DNA from: Gracilibacillus salinarum
Lineage (GTDB): Bacteria > Bacillota > Bacilli > Bacillales > Amphibacillaceae
DNA: 64,000 bases
Assembly: GCF_022919575.1 (NCBI RefSeq)
Contig: NZ_CP095071.1
Location: 3,234,001-3,298,000 of the forward strand
Direction: 5' to 3'
In this document: positions 37,024 to 44,933 of the stretch, piece after piece
How positions within the stretch are numbered: the stretch's first letter is position 1
Layout of the letters: every line of letters begins with the position of its first letter
The notes under the pieces: generated by a model
Told to the model about the DNA's origin: nothing
The model's input: only the letters and a program-made list of their open reading frames with translations
The model's database searches: none
Position numbers and translations under genes: made by a program

Positions 37024-37832
37024 TTCATTTGCCTCCTTTTCATACATCCGCTTGCAACAAGCATGATGATCCATATATAAATAATTGTATAAAACAATAA
37101 CAATGGAAGGGAAAAAGGTGTTTGTATGAAGGAAATTAATCCATCATAATCTTTTCCAAATGCTGCCCCTCCACCGAACTGCGTAACAAAGAAGACACGC
37201 AATAATTCAGCTGGATTAAAAAATAGTGAAACGGTCATTATAGTGGCAATCAGTTTATATGGTACAAACAGAAGGATTGCAATTAAAAGACTTGCCCACA
37301 TCATAATGAATATAAACCATACTGTAACGGAAGCCATTAATGCTTGCCAGCGAGTCGACGATAATGATCCTATCAAAATACCTATGCCAATAAAGAAAAT
37401 AATTAAGAATATAGCGAACATATAGATCAACATCAGCCATTTTAGGGAGATCGCAAATTGTAAAATAACGCTTAACAGAATACTAATGCCAAAGCTAAGT
37501 GTGAAAATAGCGATCTGAGCAAGAAGTTGTCCTGCAAACTTCCCGCATATGTATTTAAAAATAGAAATGGGATAAGTACTCAGCAAAGACCACTGTCCAC
37601 CCTCCACTTCATTGGTTATTGCTAAGGATCCAATAATCAACATGAACAATGGTAGAAGATATAACATTAGGTTAATCATCGTACCTACTATATTTGTATA
37701 CCCCTCGAATTGAGGCAAACCCCGTTCTAATAGAAATAAAATAGTAATGACAAAGGTCCATAAACATACGAAGATGTAGGAAGATTTTTGTCTCAGCGTC
37801 GTTCGCCATTCGGCGTGAAAGGCGTTTTGCAT
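37020..37832 (-). CDS. nosY: ABC transporter permease, NosY-like
   Basis: A 270-aa ABC-2 type permease with six hydrophobic helices (ATG 37832; first helix about residues 18-38 after AEWRTTLRQKSSYIF). The GGQWSLLSTYPIS segment between helices 2 and 3 is typical. It shares a 4-bp overlap with nosF. Between it and nosL lies about 1 kb of repeats, so the original nosDLYF operon is probably split into two transcription units. Confidence 0.8.
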   Translation of the reverse strand: MQNAFHAEWRTTLRQKSSYIFVCLWTFVITILFLLERGLPQFEGYTNIVGTMINLMLYLLPLFMLIIGSLAITNEVEGGQWSLLSTYPISIFKYICGKFAGQLLAQIAIFTLSFGISILLSVILQFAISLKWLMLIYMFAIFLIIFFIGIGILIGSLSSTRWQALMASVTVWFIFIMMWASLLIAILLFVPYKLIATIMTVSLFFNPAELLRVFFVTQFGGGAAFGKDYDGLISFIQTPFSLPLLLFYTIIYIWIIMLVASGCMKRRQMN

Positions 37833-37879
37833 ACTTCACCATCCTTAAGTTCAGTTAAGAAAAAGAAGACACTTTGATG

Positions 37880-37920
37880 CCTTCCAGTCGCTACGTTTTC
37901 TAAGCGGGCACTTGCGCTTT
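37880..37920 (+). repeat. Remnant of repeat family 2
   Basis: CAGTCGCTACGTTTTCTAAG and CGGGCACTTGCGCTTTTA resemble the 3' end of the 204-bp family 2 (CACTCGCTACGTCTCTAAAC, GGGCGCTTGCGCCTTT). Confidence 0.55.
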
Positions 37921-37964
37921 TATTATCAGAAAGTCCATAATCATGCTGAACACGAAGGTGGGTT

Positions 37965-38556
37965 CTTATAATATGGATTATGTAAACTAGCCATCGCTAG
38001 CCGAGCATCCATATTGAGATATTTAATGTGCTGGGATACCGCTCCGTCCAACCACTCCGCGTCCTGCGGGGCACGGCTGGAGCTAACTTTGTGAAGGAGG
38101 GCACTTCACAAAGTGGATCTCCAGCACCTGCATGTCCCGCGGGAGTCTCCGTGGTTGGCCTACGCTAGAATAGGGACTGTACAACTTTTGTAAGAGGTAG
38201 CATATTGATCAATGTATACATAACAGGAATTGAATGAATAACATAATACCCAGAACCACTGCTTTTAGCTGTTCCATACGTTGTAGCACTTCCCTCAAGC
38301 GTAGGAAATAGGCGGAGACTCCCGTGGGATCAGCGCGAGCTGAAGATCCACTTGGTCTGTGCCTGTGTCTGCAAGCAACGCTTCGAAGTGGGCTTCCTCG
38401 GCACAAGGCAGCAATGAAGTAATTCTAGTAGTAGCCTAGCTGAAGCCGTGCCCCACAGGACGCGGAGCCTATTTCCGGAGCTTTGCTAAGCAGATAATCT
38501 ATATCAAAATGACTATTTTGCAATAAATCCTTTGTTAACATAATCCATATTATAGG
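37965..38556 (+). repeat. 590-bp two-hairpin element, copy C (body L-to-R)
   Basis: Terminal repeats at 37965-37982 (CTTATAATATGGATTATG) and 38539-38556. Modules L and R are complete; R is closed by GGAAATAGGC/GCCTATTTCC. A degenerate left shell (AATCATGCTGAACACGAAGG) precedes it, and the right shell GGATCGGGTGG...GCCCGGTTTTTCTT runs to 38612. It is inserted between nosY and nosL. Confidence 0.9.
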
Positions 38557-38613
38557 TAGTTGTATATAACTTATTCAATTAGGATCGGGTGGTTTATGCC
38601 CGGTTTTTCTTAG

Positions 38614-38817
38614 AAGTCAAGAAAGTATAAATTTTGGGCTATATGATGTTCGCTGACAGAAACGGCCACGTCCGGCTCCAGCGCCCAGAGACTAGGCGAC
38701 TTCGCGAAATCGCCCTACGATAAGTCATCATCGATTCACAAGCTCACCGTGATTCCTTTATCTCAGTTGATTCGCTCCACTCGCTACGTCTCTAAACGGG
38801 CGCTTGCGCCTTTGTTC
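38614..38817 (+). repeat. 204-bp repeat family 2, copy 2
   Basis: About 98 percent identical to 6231-6434. It begins at the end of the T-tract of element C's shell and ends 3 bp from the nosL stop codon. Confidence 0.85.
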
Positions 38818-38820
38818 GAA

Positions 38821-39375
38821 TTAATGCGAATGACTTTCGTCCATTTCCATATCTTCCATGTCCATCTCATCACCATTAGTCGTTTCTTCTTCACCATGAC
38901 TGTGATTGTGTTCTTTCATATCACCGCTCATTTCCCACTTGTGGTCTTGTAATTGATCGTAAGTTAATAACTCACCGTCATTTTCTTCTACAAATTGTTC
39001 GGCATCCTCTTTCTCTGTGAAGGAAATAACATTATAGCTCATCGGTGTTTTGACAGATTGGTTATATACATATGTGGCCTGATCTCCTTCCACCCAATCT
39101 TTTGTGTTGTAATCTCTGACGAACTGCGCTGCTACTCCTTCACCACCATTTTCATGTAACCATTCATACATACAGCCAATATCGTCAAATTTTTGGACTT
39201 TATCGTCATCCATTACTACCTCTGTCGCGAACTGACTGTTCATGACTTGCATATTACAAACGACACATGTGTCTGTTGATTCATCGATATCCACCGGTTG
39301 TACTTCATCGTTACCGCAGGCAGCTAAAATAAACAAACTGCACAATAACACTCCTAGAAATTTAATGGATTTCAT
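38821..39375 (-). CDS. nosL: NosL-like copper-binding lipoprotein
   Basis: A 184-aa lipoprotein with lipobox LAAC. The NosL copper motif TCVVCNMQVM (about residues 36-45) is followed by the family fold with FDDIGCMYEWL and, unusually, a long His/Met/Glu-rich tail (HNHSHGEEE...DMEDMEMDESHSH) that may bind extra copper. It overlaps nosD by 14 bp. In denitrifiers NosL supplies copper to NosZ; no nosZ is present here. Confidence 0.9.
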   Translation of the reverse strand: MKSIKFLGVLLCSLFILAACGNDEVQPVDIDESTDTCVVCNMQVMNSQFATEVVMDDDKVQKFDDIGCMYEWLHENGGEGVAAQFVRDYNTKDWVEGDQATYVYNQSVKTPMSYNVISFTEKEDAEQFVEENDGELLTYDQLQDHKWEMSGDMKEHNHSHGEEETTNGDEMDMEDMEMDESHSH

Positions 39376-40687
39376 TTTTAATCCTCCTGTATTTAAATAA
39401 ATTTAGTCCTAAAAACGTCAAACATAATCCGGTTAGTAATGTTAATAAGGTAGACAGAATAGTAGGTTCGTCAGTCTTCAATGATGCCGGTGCATGCACT
39501 AGTGGAAGTGTATCCTCCATAACAGAATCACTAGGTACGTTAAACATTGCCTTGATTACTTTCATACTCGGTGAATCAAAAAATAATTGATAGGCAGAAA
39601 CATCTTCAGTTAATAGTAAGTACAGCGGCTCGGCTTGGAATGGGAACAGACTGACACCAGAACTACCGTCCTCAAGCTTAAGTGAGCCATCCCAATAGTT
39701 CCCCGTCACTTGATTGCTTGTACCGCCCACGGCTTGCACGTCATTGACATTACCGATAAAGCTATTGTTCCGAACCTCGTTGTTTTCAGTGTTTTGAAAT
39801 TGTACGCCTGTAAAGTTACCGGTTACGTGGTTGTTGCGGAGACTGTTCTCGTATGCATCCTCAATAAAAATCCCAACACGATTGCCGTCTATCGTATTAT
39901 TGATTACCTCCGTCTCAGGCGCAGCAAATAATAACAGCCCTTGGGAGTTCACATTGGAATTATTTGCGTAGAAGGTATTGTTGAACACTTTCACTCGATC
40001 TGATTCCATAATCATCGCACCGGTAAAGTTGTGGTGGGATTGATTGTCTTCCATTAATACGTTATCAGAGTACATTAAGTGCATCCCGTATCTGGCATGC
40101 TGAATATCATTACCGATGAGTGCGTTATTACTTCCACGTTCGAGATAGATGCCATCCAGCGTGTCGGTTATTTGTACGTTTTCGATGATGTTGTCTGTTG
40201 ACTCCCAAATATCAATGCCGTTCCCTGCACCATTTGAATGAACACTTCCACCACTTATCCTGGATTGTGAGACATTGTCTAATTGAATACCTATACCGGA
40301 ACCTTTCACATCAACATTAGATAGTTCAATATGTGTGCCTGTTAACGAGATAGAAGGGTTTTCGTCTAGGGCGTCTTCGGGTTTTTCGGAATCGCAACGT
40401 TTCACTTGGACATTTTCTAAACGAACATCATTACTCTTTACTGTTATGACAGGCTGGTCGGAACAGGAACTGATAACCGTGTAATCACTTCCAATAATGG
40501 TTACAGGTTTAGTGATCACTATTTCTGCTTCGTATGTATGATCCAGCAGTTCTACAATGCCATTTGCAGGTGTATCGTCTATGATGGATTGGATCTTTTC
40601 ATCGGCTTTGACGGTTGAAGTGAATACCATTAGGCTGAGAAAAATGAAAGCAACTACTTTTATAAACCTATTTGCATTCGTTATTAT
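39362..40687 (-). CDS. nosD: NosD-like periplasmic copper-maturation protein
   Basis: About 441 aa: signal peptide, parallel beta-helix of PbH1 repeats (about residues 60-330; patterns such as NNALIGNDIQHARYGMHL, NNTIDGNRVGIFIE, NNHVTGNFTGVQF) and a C-terminal membrane anchor. The first ATG (40630) lies inside the signal peptide and lacks a ribosome site. The frame is open upstream, encoding NANRFIKVVAFIFLSLMVF, and AGGAGGG (40695-40701) is ideally placed for an ATA codon at 40687. Start is therefore uncertain (non-standard or a sequence error). Confidence 0.85.
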   Translation of the reverse strand: MITNANRFIKVVAFIFLSLMVFTSTVKADEKIQSIIDDTPANGIVELLDHTYEAEIVITKPVTIIGSDYTVISSCSDQPVITVKSNDVRLENVQVKRCDSEKPEDALDENPSISLTGTHIELSNVDVKGSGIGIQLDNVSQSRISGGSVHSNGAGNGIDIWESTDNIIENVQITDTLDGIYLERGSNNALIGNDIQHARYGMHLMYSDNVLMEDNQSHHNFTGAMIMESDRVKVFNNTFYANNSNVNSQGLLLFAAPETEVINNTIDGNRVGIFIEDAYENSLRNNHVTGNFTGVQFQNTENNEVRNNSFIGNVNDVQAVGGTSNQVTGNYWDGSLKLEDGSSGVSLFPFQAEPLYLLLTEDVSAYQLFFDSPSMKVIKAMFNVPSDSVMEDTLPLVHAPASLKTDEPTILSTLLTLLTGLCLTFLGLNLFKYRRIKNEIH

Positions 40688-40847
40688 GTACCATCCCTCC
40701 TAACAGCTTATTTCCATATGAGCATACAATAAATTTGTGAAATAAGGATGAAGTCTTTGTGTTATTTAATTGAATTTATATGGGAAGTGATAAGTGTTTT
40801 GTTAAAAATCATGGTCAATGGGAGAGGGATATATACCTATAAAAAAG

Positions 40848-40884
40848 AAAAGCTTTCAATCTTGAAGTTGAAAGCTTTTCTTTC
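40848..40884 (-). terminator. Terminator after the NAD(P)-binding gene
   Basis: AGAAAAGCTTTCAA pairs with TTGAAAGCTTTTCT around an 8-nt loop; on the minus strand it is followed by TTTTTTA. Confidence 0.85.
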
Positions 40885-40886
40885 GA

Positions 40887-41546
40887 TTATATAGATTTCA
40901 CTGCATCAGCTATATCTGTATTTCCTTTAACAACTTGAAATCTTTTTCCAACAGTTGATGGGGTGTTTAACGATGCAACGATCGTAGCTGCAATGTCTTC
41001 TCTAGGTACTTCATTTCGTTCTACTTTCTCTGCTAGTGTTACTTGATTTGTTCCTGCATCATTGGTTAGTTTGCCTGGATGGATGATGGTATAGTCAAGC
41101 TTGGTTGACAGCAGCCATTGATCTGCATAGTGTTTAGCTGCGACATATGGTGCAAATCCTTCTGGTGCAGCCTGAATCGCTTCGCGGCTTGTATCGAAGG
41201 AGCTGATCATGATGAAGCGTTGAACATTTGCCTTTTTCGCTGCTTCGATCGTTTTGACCGCACCATCTAAGTCAATCATTATCGTTTTGTCTTTACCTGT
41301 ATGAGGGCCAGAACCTGCAGTGAATACAACAGCATCTGTTCCTTCTGCCGCTTTGGCAATTGCCTCGATATCATCTTCCAGATCAACGACAGCTACTTCA
41401 GCACCTAATGCTTCAAAGTCGCCTGCTTGATTTTGATCGCGGATCATCGCACGTGCTTCAAGATTCTCTTCGTTTTGAATACGTGTAACGAGATGTTTTC
41501 CGATTTGTCCGTTTGCTCCGACTACTAATACTTTCACCTGAATCAT
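40887..41546 (-). CDS. NAD(P)-binding atypical SDR, YhfK/YwnB-like
   Basis: About 219 aa, NmrA-like Rossmann protein with VLVVGANGQIGKHL at the start, IMISSFDT and YVAAKHYAD (catalytic Tyr-Lys-like). Bacillus relatives are NAD(P)H-binding oxidoreductases or epimerases of unknown substrate. The start could be ATG 41546 or GTG 41537; AAGGAAAGG fits GTG better by spacing. It is unrelated to the nos genes apart from orientation. Confidence 0.82.
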   Translation of the reverse strand: MIQVKVLVVGANGQIGKHLVTRIQNEENLEARAMIRDQNQAGDFEALGAEVAVVDLEDDIEAIAKAAEGTDAVVFTAGSGPHTGKDKTIMIDLDGAVKTIEAAKKANVQRFIMISSFDTSREAIQAAPEGFAPYVAAKHYADQWLLSTKLDYTIIHPGKLTNDAGTNQVTLAEKVERNEVPREDIAATIVASLNTPSTVGKRFQVVKGNTDIADAVKSI

Positions 41547-41561
41547 CCTTTCCTTCTGCAT

Positions 41562-41848
41562 GTTCTTTTCTATATTAGGCTAACAGATAGTCAGCGATCG
41601 TGGCTACTAATTGATTTGCAACAGGGGAAGGGTGCTTCTCATACATTCAATAAGCGAAATTGTATATATTGATAGTTGATAGGGTATTCTTAATCGAAGA
41701 AAAGTTTTGTGCTTACTATTAGGTAAAAAACTAATGCATCGTTTTCCAGTTTCCTTAGTCTCTTACATGTGGTTAACCAAATATTTATGCTAAAATGAAA
41801 GGTAGATTTTTTAAAAGAGAATGGTACATGGAACAAAAGGACTTGATT
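41562..41848. other. Spacer upstream of element D
   Basis: I see no gene, terminator or known regulatory element here; the region leads into the degenerate left end of element D. Confidence 0.5.
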
Positions 41849-42438
41849 TTTGTAATAAGGATTATGTGAAGTGTAATGTCTTACATTGTGGTCATTTTGA
41901 TATCTTTTATCTGCTTAGCAAAGCTCCGGAAATAGGCTCCGCGTCCTGTGGGCACGGATTCAGCTAGGCTACTACTTGAACAGCATCTTTGCTGCCTTGT
42001 GCCGAGGAAGCTCACTTCGAAGCGATACTTGCAGACACAGGCACAGACCAAGTGGATCTTCAGCTCGCGCTGATTCCACGGGAGTCTCCGCCTATTTCCT
42101 ACGCTTAATGGAAGTTCTACAACATTTGAAACAGCTAAAAGCAGTGGTTCTAGGCTTATGTTATTCACTCCATCCCTGTTATATATACAGTGATCAATAT
42201 GCTATCTCTTACAAAAGTTGTAGAGTCCACATCCTAGCGTAGGCCAACCACGTAGACTCCCGCGGGATTGTGCAGGTGCTGAAGATCCACTTTGTGAAGT
42301 GCTCTTCTTCACAAAGTTAGCTTCAGCCGTGCCCCGCAGGACGCGGAGTGGTTGGACGGAGCGGTATCCCAGCACATGAATCATTTCAAAATTACCACTA
42401 AGCATAAAGCGGCTAGATGACATAATCCATATTATAGG
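41849..42438 (-). repeat. 590-bp two-hairpin element, copy D (body R-to-L)
   Basis: The left terminal repeat is degenerate (TGTAATAAGGATTATG, 41851-41866); the right one is exact (42421-42438). The body is reversed relative to copies A, B, C and F: module R comes first (CCGGAAATAGGC...GCCTATTTCC) and L last (GGCCAACCAC...GTGGTTGG). The right shell keeps its normal direction (GGACCGGGCGGGTTATGCCCGG, about 42465-42486, then CTTTTCT). Confidence 0.9.
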
Positions 42439-42464
42439 TAGTTATATAAAATTTAAATCAAATA

Positions 42465-42493
42465 GGACCGGGCGGGTTATGCCCGGCTTTTCT
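42465..42493 (+). terminator. Intrinsic terminator in the right shell of element D
   Basis: CCGGGC pairs with GCCCGG around GGGTTAT and is followed by CTTTTCT. This is the cleanest example of the terminator carried by every right shell. Confidence 0.75.
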
Positions 42494-42531
42494 CATCAAA
42501 CAGTTATTCTGTCCAAAGAAAGGAAATGAAC

Positions 42532-43404
42532 ATGACAACTTTATCAAAGAAAAGGCGCAGTAAGCTTCGGATGGTTGCCAGGGCCATTCTTATCATACTT
42601 GGAGGATTTATAGCAGCGTATGGTTTGGAATCGGTACTAATTCCAAATAATGTGTCAGACGGGGGTATTACCGGAATAAGTATTGTTGGCTCGCAGGTAT
42701 TTGCCTGGCCGTTAGGTGTATTTATTGCAGTATTGAATATTCCTTTTATTTATTTAGGTTATAAGCAAATTGGAAAGAGTTTTGCGATCTATTCTGTAAT
42801 CGGAATTGTATCACTTTCCATTGGGACAAGTCTTATGCACCACATTTCACCGATAATAGAAGGGGATACGTTGTTAATTACAGTAGTTGGTGGCGTGATC
42901 CTTGGATTTGGAATGGGGCTTGCTCTCCGTAATGGTGGTGCGCTTGATGGTATTGATATGTTAGCTGTACTGCTATCAAGAAAGCTTCCGTTTGGAACGA
43001 GTGATTTAATTTTATTTTTGAATTTATTTGTCTTTATTATCGTTTCCACCGTATTTGGACTGCAGGGCGCTATTTTATCAGCCATTGCTTATTACATTGC
43101 GTCTAAAGTGATCCATATCGTCGAAGAAGGTCTGAGCGGTTCTAAAACATTTACCATTATTTCTTCCAAACCGGAATTGGTTGTAGAAACGATACGTGAC
43201 CGATTAGGACGCGGTGCTACGTATACATTGGCAATGGGTGGTTATTCCAATGAGAAGTTCAAAGAAATTACCTGTATTATTAACCGTTTAGAAGAAAGCA
43301 AGTTGAAGGAAATTATTAATGAAATTGACCCGGGTGCATTTGTAGCAATTTATGACGTTTCAGAGGTGAAAGGTGGAAACTTTAAGAAAAGAGATATTCA
43401 TTAA
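42532..43404 (+). CDS. YitT-family membrane protein
   Basis: About 290 aa: five to six membrane helices (residues 15-185; LIPNNVSDGGITGISIVGSQVF and GLALRNGGALDGIDMLAVLLSRK are family hallmarks) followed by a DUF2179 cytoplasmic domain (about 205-285). The transported or sensed molecule is unknown. AAAGGA at about 42519-42524 favours ATG 42532 over ATG 42526. It stands right after element D's terminator. Confidence 0.85.
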   Translation: MTTLSKKRRSKLRMVARAILIILGGFIAAYGLESVLIPNNVSDGGITGISIVGSQVFAWPLGVFIAVLNIPFIYLGYKQIGKSFAIYSVIGIVSLSIGTSLMHHISPIIEGDTLLITVVGGVILGFGMGLALRNGGALDGIDMLAVLLSRKLPFGTSDLILFLNLFVFIIVSTVFGLQGAILSAIAYYIASKVIHIVEEGLSGSKTFTIISSKPELVVETIRDRLGRGATYTLAMGGYSNEKFKEITCIINRLEESKLKEIINEIDPGAFVAIYDVSEVKGGNFKKRDIH

Positions 43405-43485
43405 TAGACACCTATTTTTAAAATATACAGTTTGAGGGTATAGAAAGAATAGAAGCATATTGTCAGCATGAAGTGGAGGTCTATG

Positions 43486-44448
43486 ATGATACATACATTT
43501 GGTATTACCCATGATAACCAGATCGAGACAAATATTGCGCTTGATGCAAATTTAGAAGGATACAAATGGTTTTGGGTTGATTTTGATACACCGACAGATG
43601 AAGAAATACAGCATTTGTCCAAGACGTTTCATTTTCATCCATTAGCGATAGAGGATTGTATTCAACGTCTGCAGCGGCCAAAGCTCGATTACTATGATGA
43701 TCATACTTTTTATGTCACTCATTTTGTCAAAGAAGACAAGGATGAAGAGGAACTAATAAAAGAGGAAATTAACTTTTTTGTCGGCGAGCATTTCGTCGTA
43801 AGTTTTCACCGTCAGCCCTCTAAAGAAGTATCCTATGTACGTGAAAGGTTAGCGCTCGGAAAGGTAAAGGTAGAACAATGGGATGCTTATTTTGTTTTTT
43901 ATCAAGTATTGGACAAGATTGTCGATAATTATTTTCCCTATTTATATGAGATTGAGGACAATTTGGACAGAATTGAGGAAAACACTCATAATAAATCAAT
44001 GAATCAATTAATGACGGAGTTATTTGATACACGCTATCAACTATTGACACTTCGGCATGTTATTCACCCGATGAGAGATTTACTATATCGGATGCTTAAT
44101 TCACAACATTTAGATGGTATTCGTGAAAAAAGGGAGTACTATTCGGATATTTACGACCACCTTTTGAAATTATCTGAGATGGTGATGTCAAATAGAGAAA
44201 TAACCGTAGATATACGTGACAGTTACATGTCTATGAACTCATTGCAAACAAATAATGTTATGAAGCTTTTAACCATTATCACATCCGTTTTTGTACCGCT
44301 AACCTTCATTGCAGGTATTTATGGCATGAATTTTCAATATATGCCCGAACTGCATATGCGATACGGCTATTTTATTTCATTAGCAGTTATGCTGGTAGTG
44401 GGCGTAGGAATGATCATTTGGTTTTGGAAAAAAGGTTGGTTTAAATAA
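43486..44448 (+). CDS. corA: CorA-family divalent cation transporter
   Basis: About 320 aa: long N-terminal cytoplasmic domain, stalk helix, then two C-terminal membrane helices with the pore signature YGMNF (about residues 281-285) and a cationic tail. It carries magnesium, or nickel/cobalt, through a pentamer. GGAGG at 43475-43479 fits ATG 43486. Transcription probably ends at the strong hairpins at 44470-44600. Confidence 0.92.
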   Translation: MIHTFGITHDNQIETNIALDANLEGYKWFWVDFDTPTDEEIQHLSKTFHFHPLAIEDCIQRLQRPKLDYYDDHTFYVTHFVKEDKDEEELIKEEINFFVGEHFVVSFHRQPSKEVSYVRERLALGKVKVEQWDAYFVFYQVLDKIVDNYFPYLYEIEDNLDRIEENTHNKSMNQLMTELFDTRYQLLTLRHVIHPMRDLLYRMLNSQHLDGIREKREYYSDIYDHLLKLSEMVMSNREITVDIRDSYMSMNSLQTNNVMKLLTIITSVFVPLTFIAGIYGMNFQYMPELHMRYGYFISLAVMLVVGVGMIIWFWKKGWFK

Positions 44449-44464
44449 AGAGAGACTTATCAGG

Positions 44465-44563
44465 GTGTTAGTGTCTGTTTACTCCCACTTAGCTCCTTTG
44501 TGATACTCAAAGCTTGAAGTGGGAGTCTTACAGACGGTTAGCATCGTGATAAAGAGACTAAAG
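44465..44563 (+). mobile_element. Second orphan IS200/IS605-like end hairpin
   Basis: GTCTGTTTACTCCCACTT...AAGTGGGAGTCTTACAGAC forms a long stem and is followed by GGTTAGCATCGTGATAAAG. The tail matches the minus-strand fragment at 11721-11760 (GGTTAGCGCCGTGATAAAA). No transposase or tnpB is near. Confidence 0.35.
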
Positions 44564-44567
44564 CGTT

Positions 44568-44597
44568 GCGGCAATGCTGCAGCGCTTCTTTATTGTG
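44568..44597 (+). terminator. Hairpin downstream of corA
   Basis: AAGCGTTGC pairs with GCTGCAGCGCTT with a bulge and is followed by CTTTATT. Confidence 0.6.
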
Positions 44598-44933
44598 AGC
44601 AACTAAATATATCAAACTTAATACAACGTAATACGGCCCACTATAGATAATCCGTAATATAGATAGTTTAATCCTGCTTTAGTTAGCAGTATATGGGATT
44701 GGTACTTTTGTAGGGAATGTATCTGAATTAGTACATAGGTTGCAAAAATCCTGAAATTCAGCAAATATCTCAGCTGAAATAGTGAATAAATTCCTATTGT
44801 TCTTTAAAAAGGAAACTGTTACCATTACTTCTATGAAAGCGATTACTGTTATTGATAGACAAAAAAGGAGGGAGTATACGTTTTTGCATACATCCAGAGC
44901 AGTCATGCATTCTAGTAGATGAGGAGCTGACTT
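44598..44933. other. Leader of the rhamnogalacturonan enzyme with candidate cre site
   Basis: TGAAAGCGATTACT (44834-44847) matches the CcpA cre consensus TGWAANCGNTNWCA except for the last base, 87 bp before the start, suggesting catabolite control. GATAATCCGTAATATAGATAGTT (about 44644-44666) looks like a decayed right end of the 590-bp family. Otherwise nothing recognised. Confidence 0.45.

Noticed and set aside
1760..42438. Chromosomal inversion by recombination between distant copies as the cause of body flipping
   Set aside because: That exchange would join two left shells or two right shells; all copies with both shells keep one left and one right shell in the standard direction.
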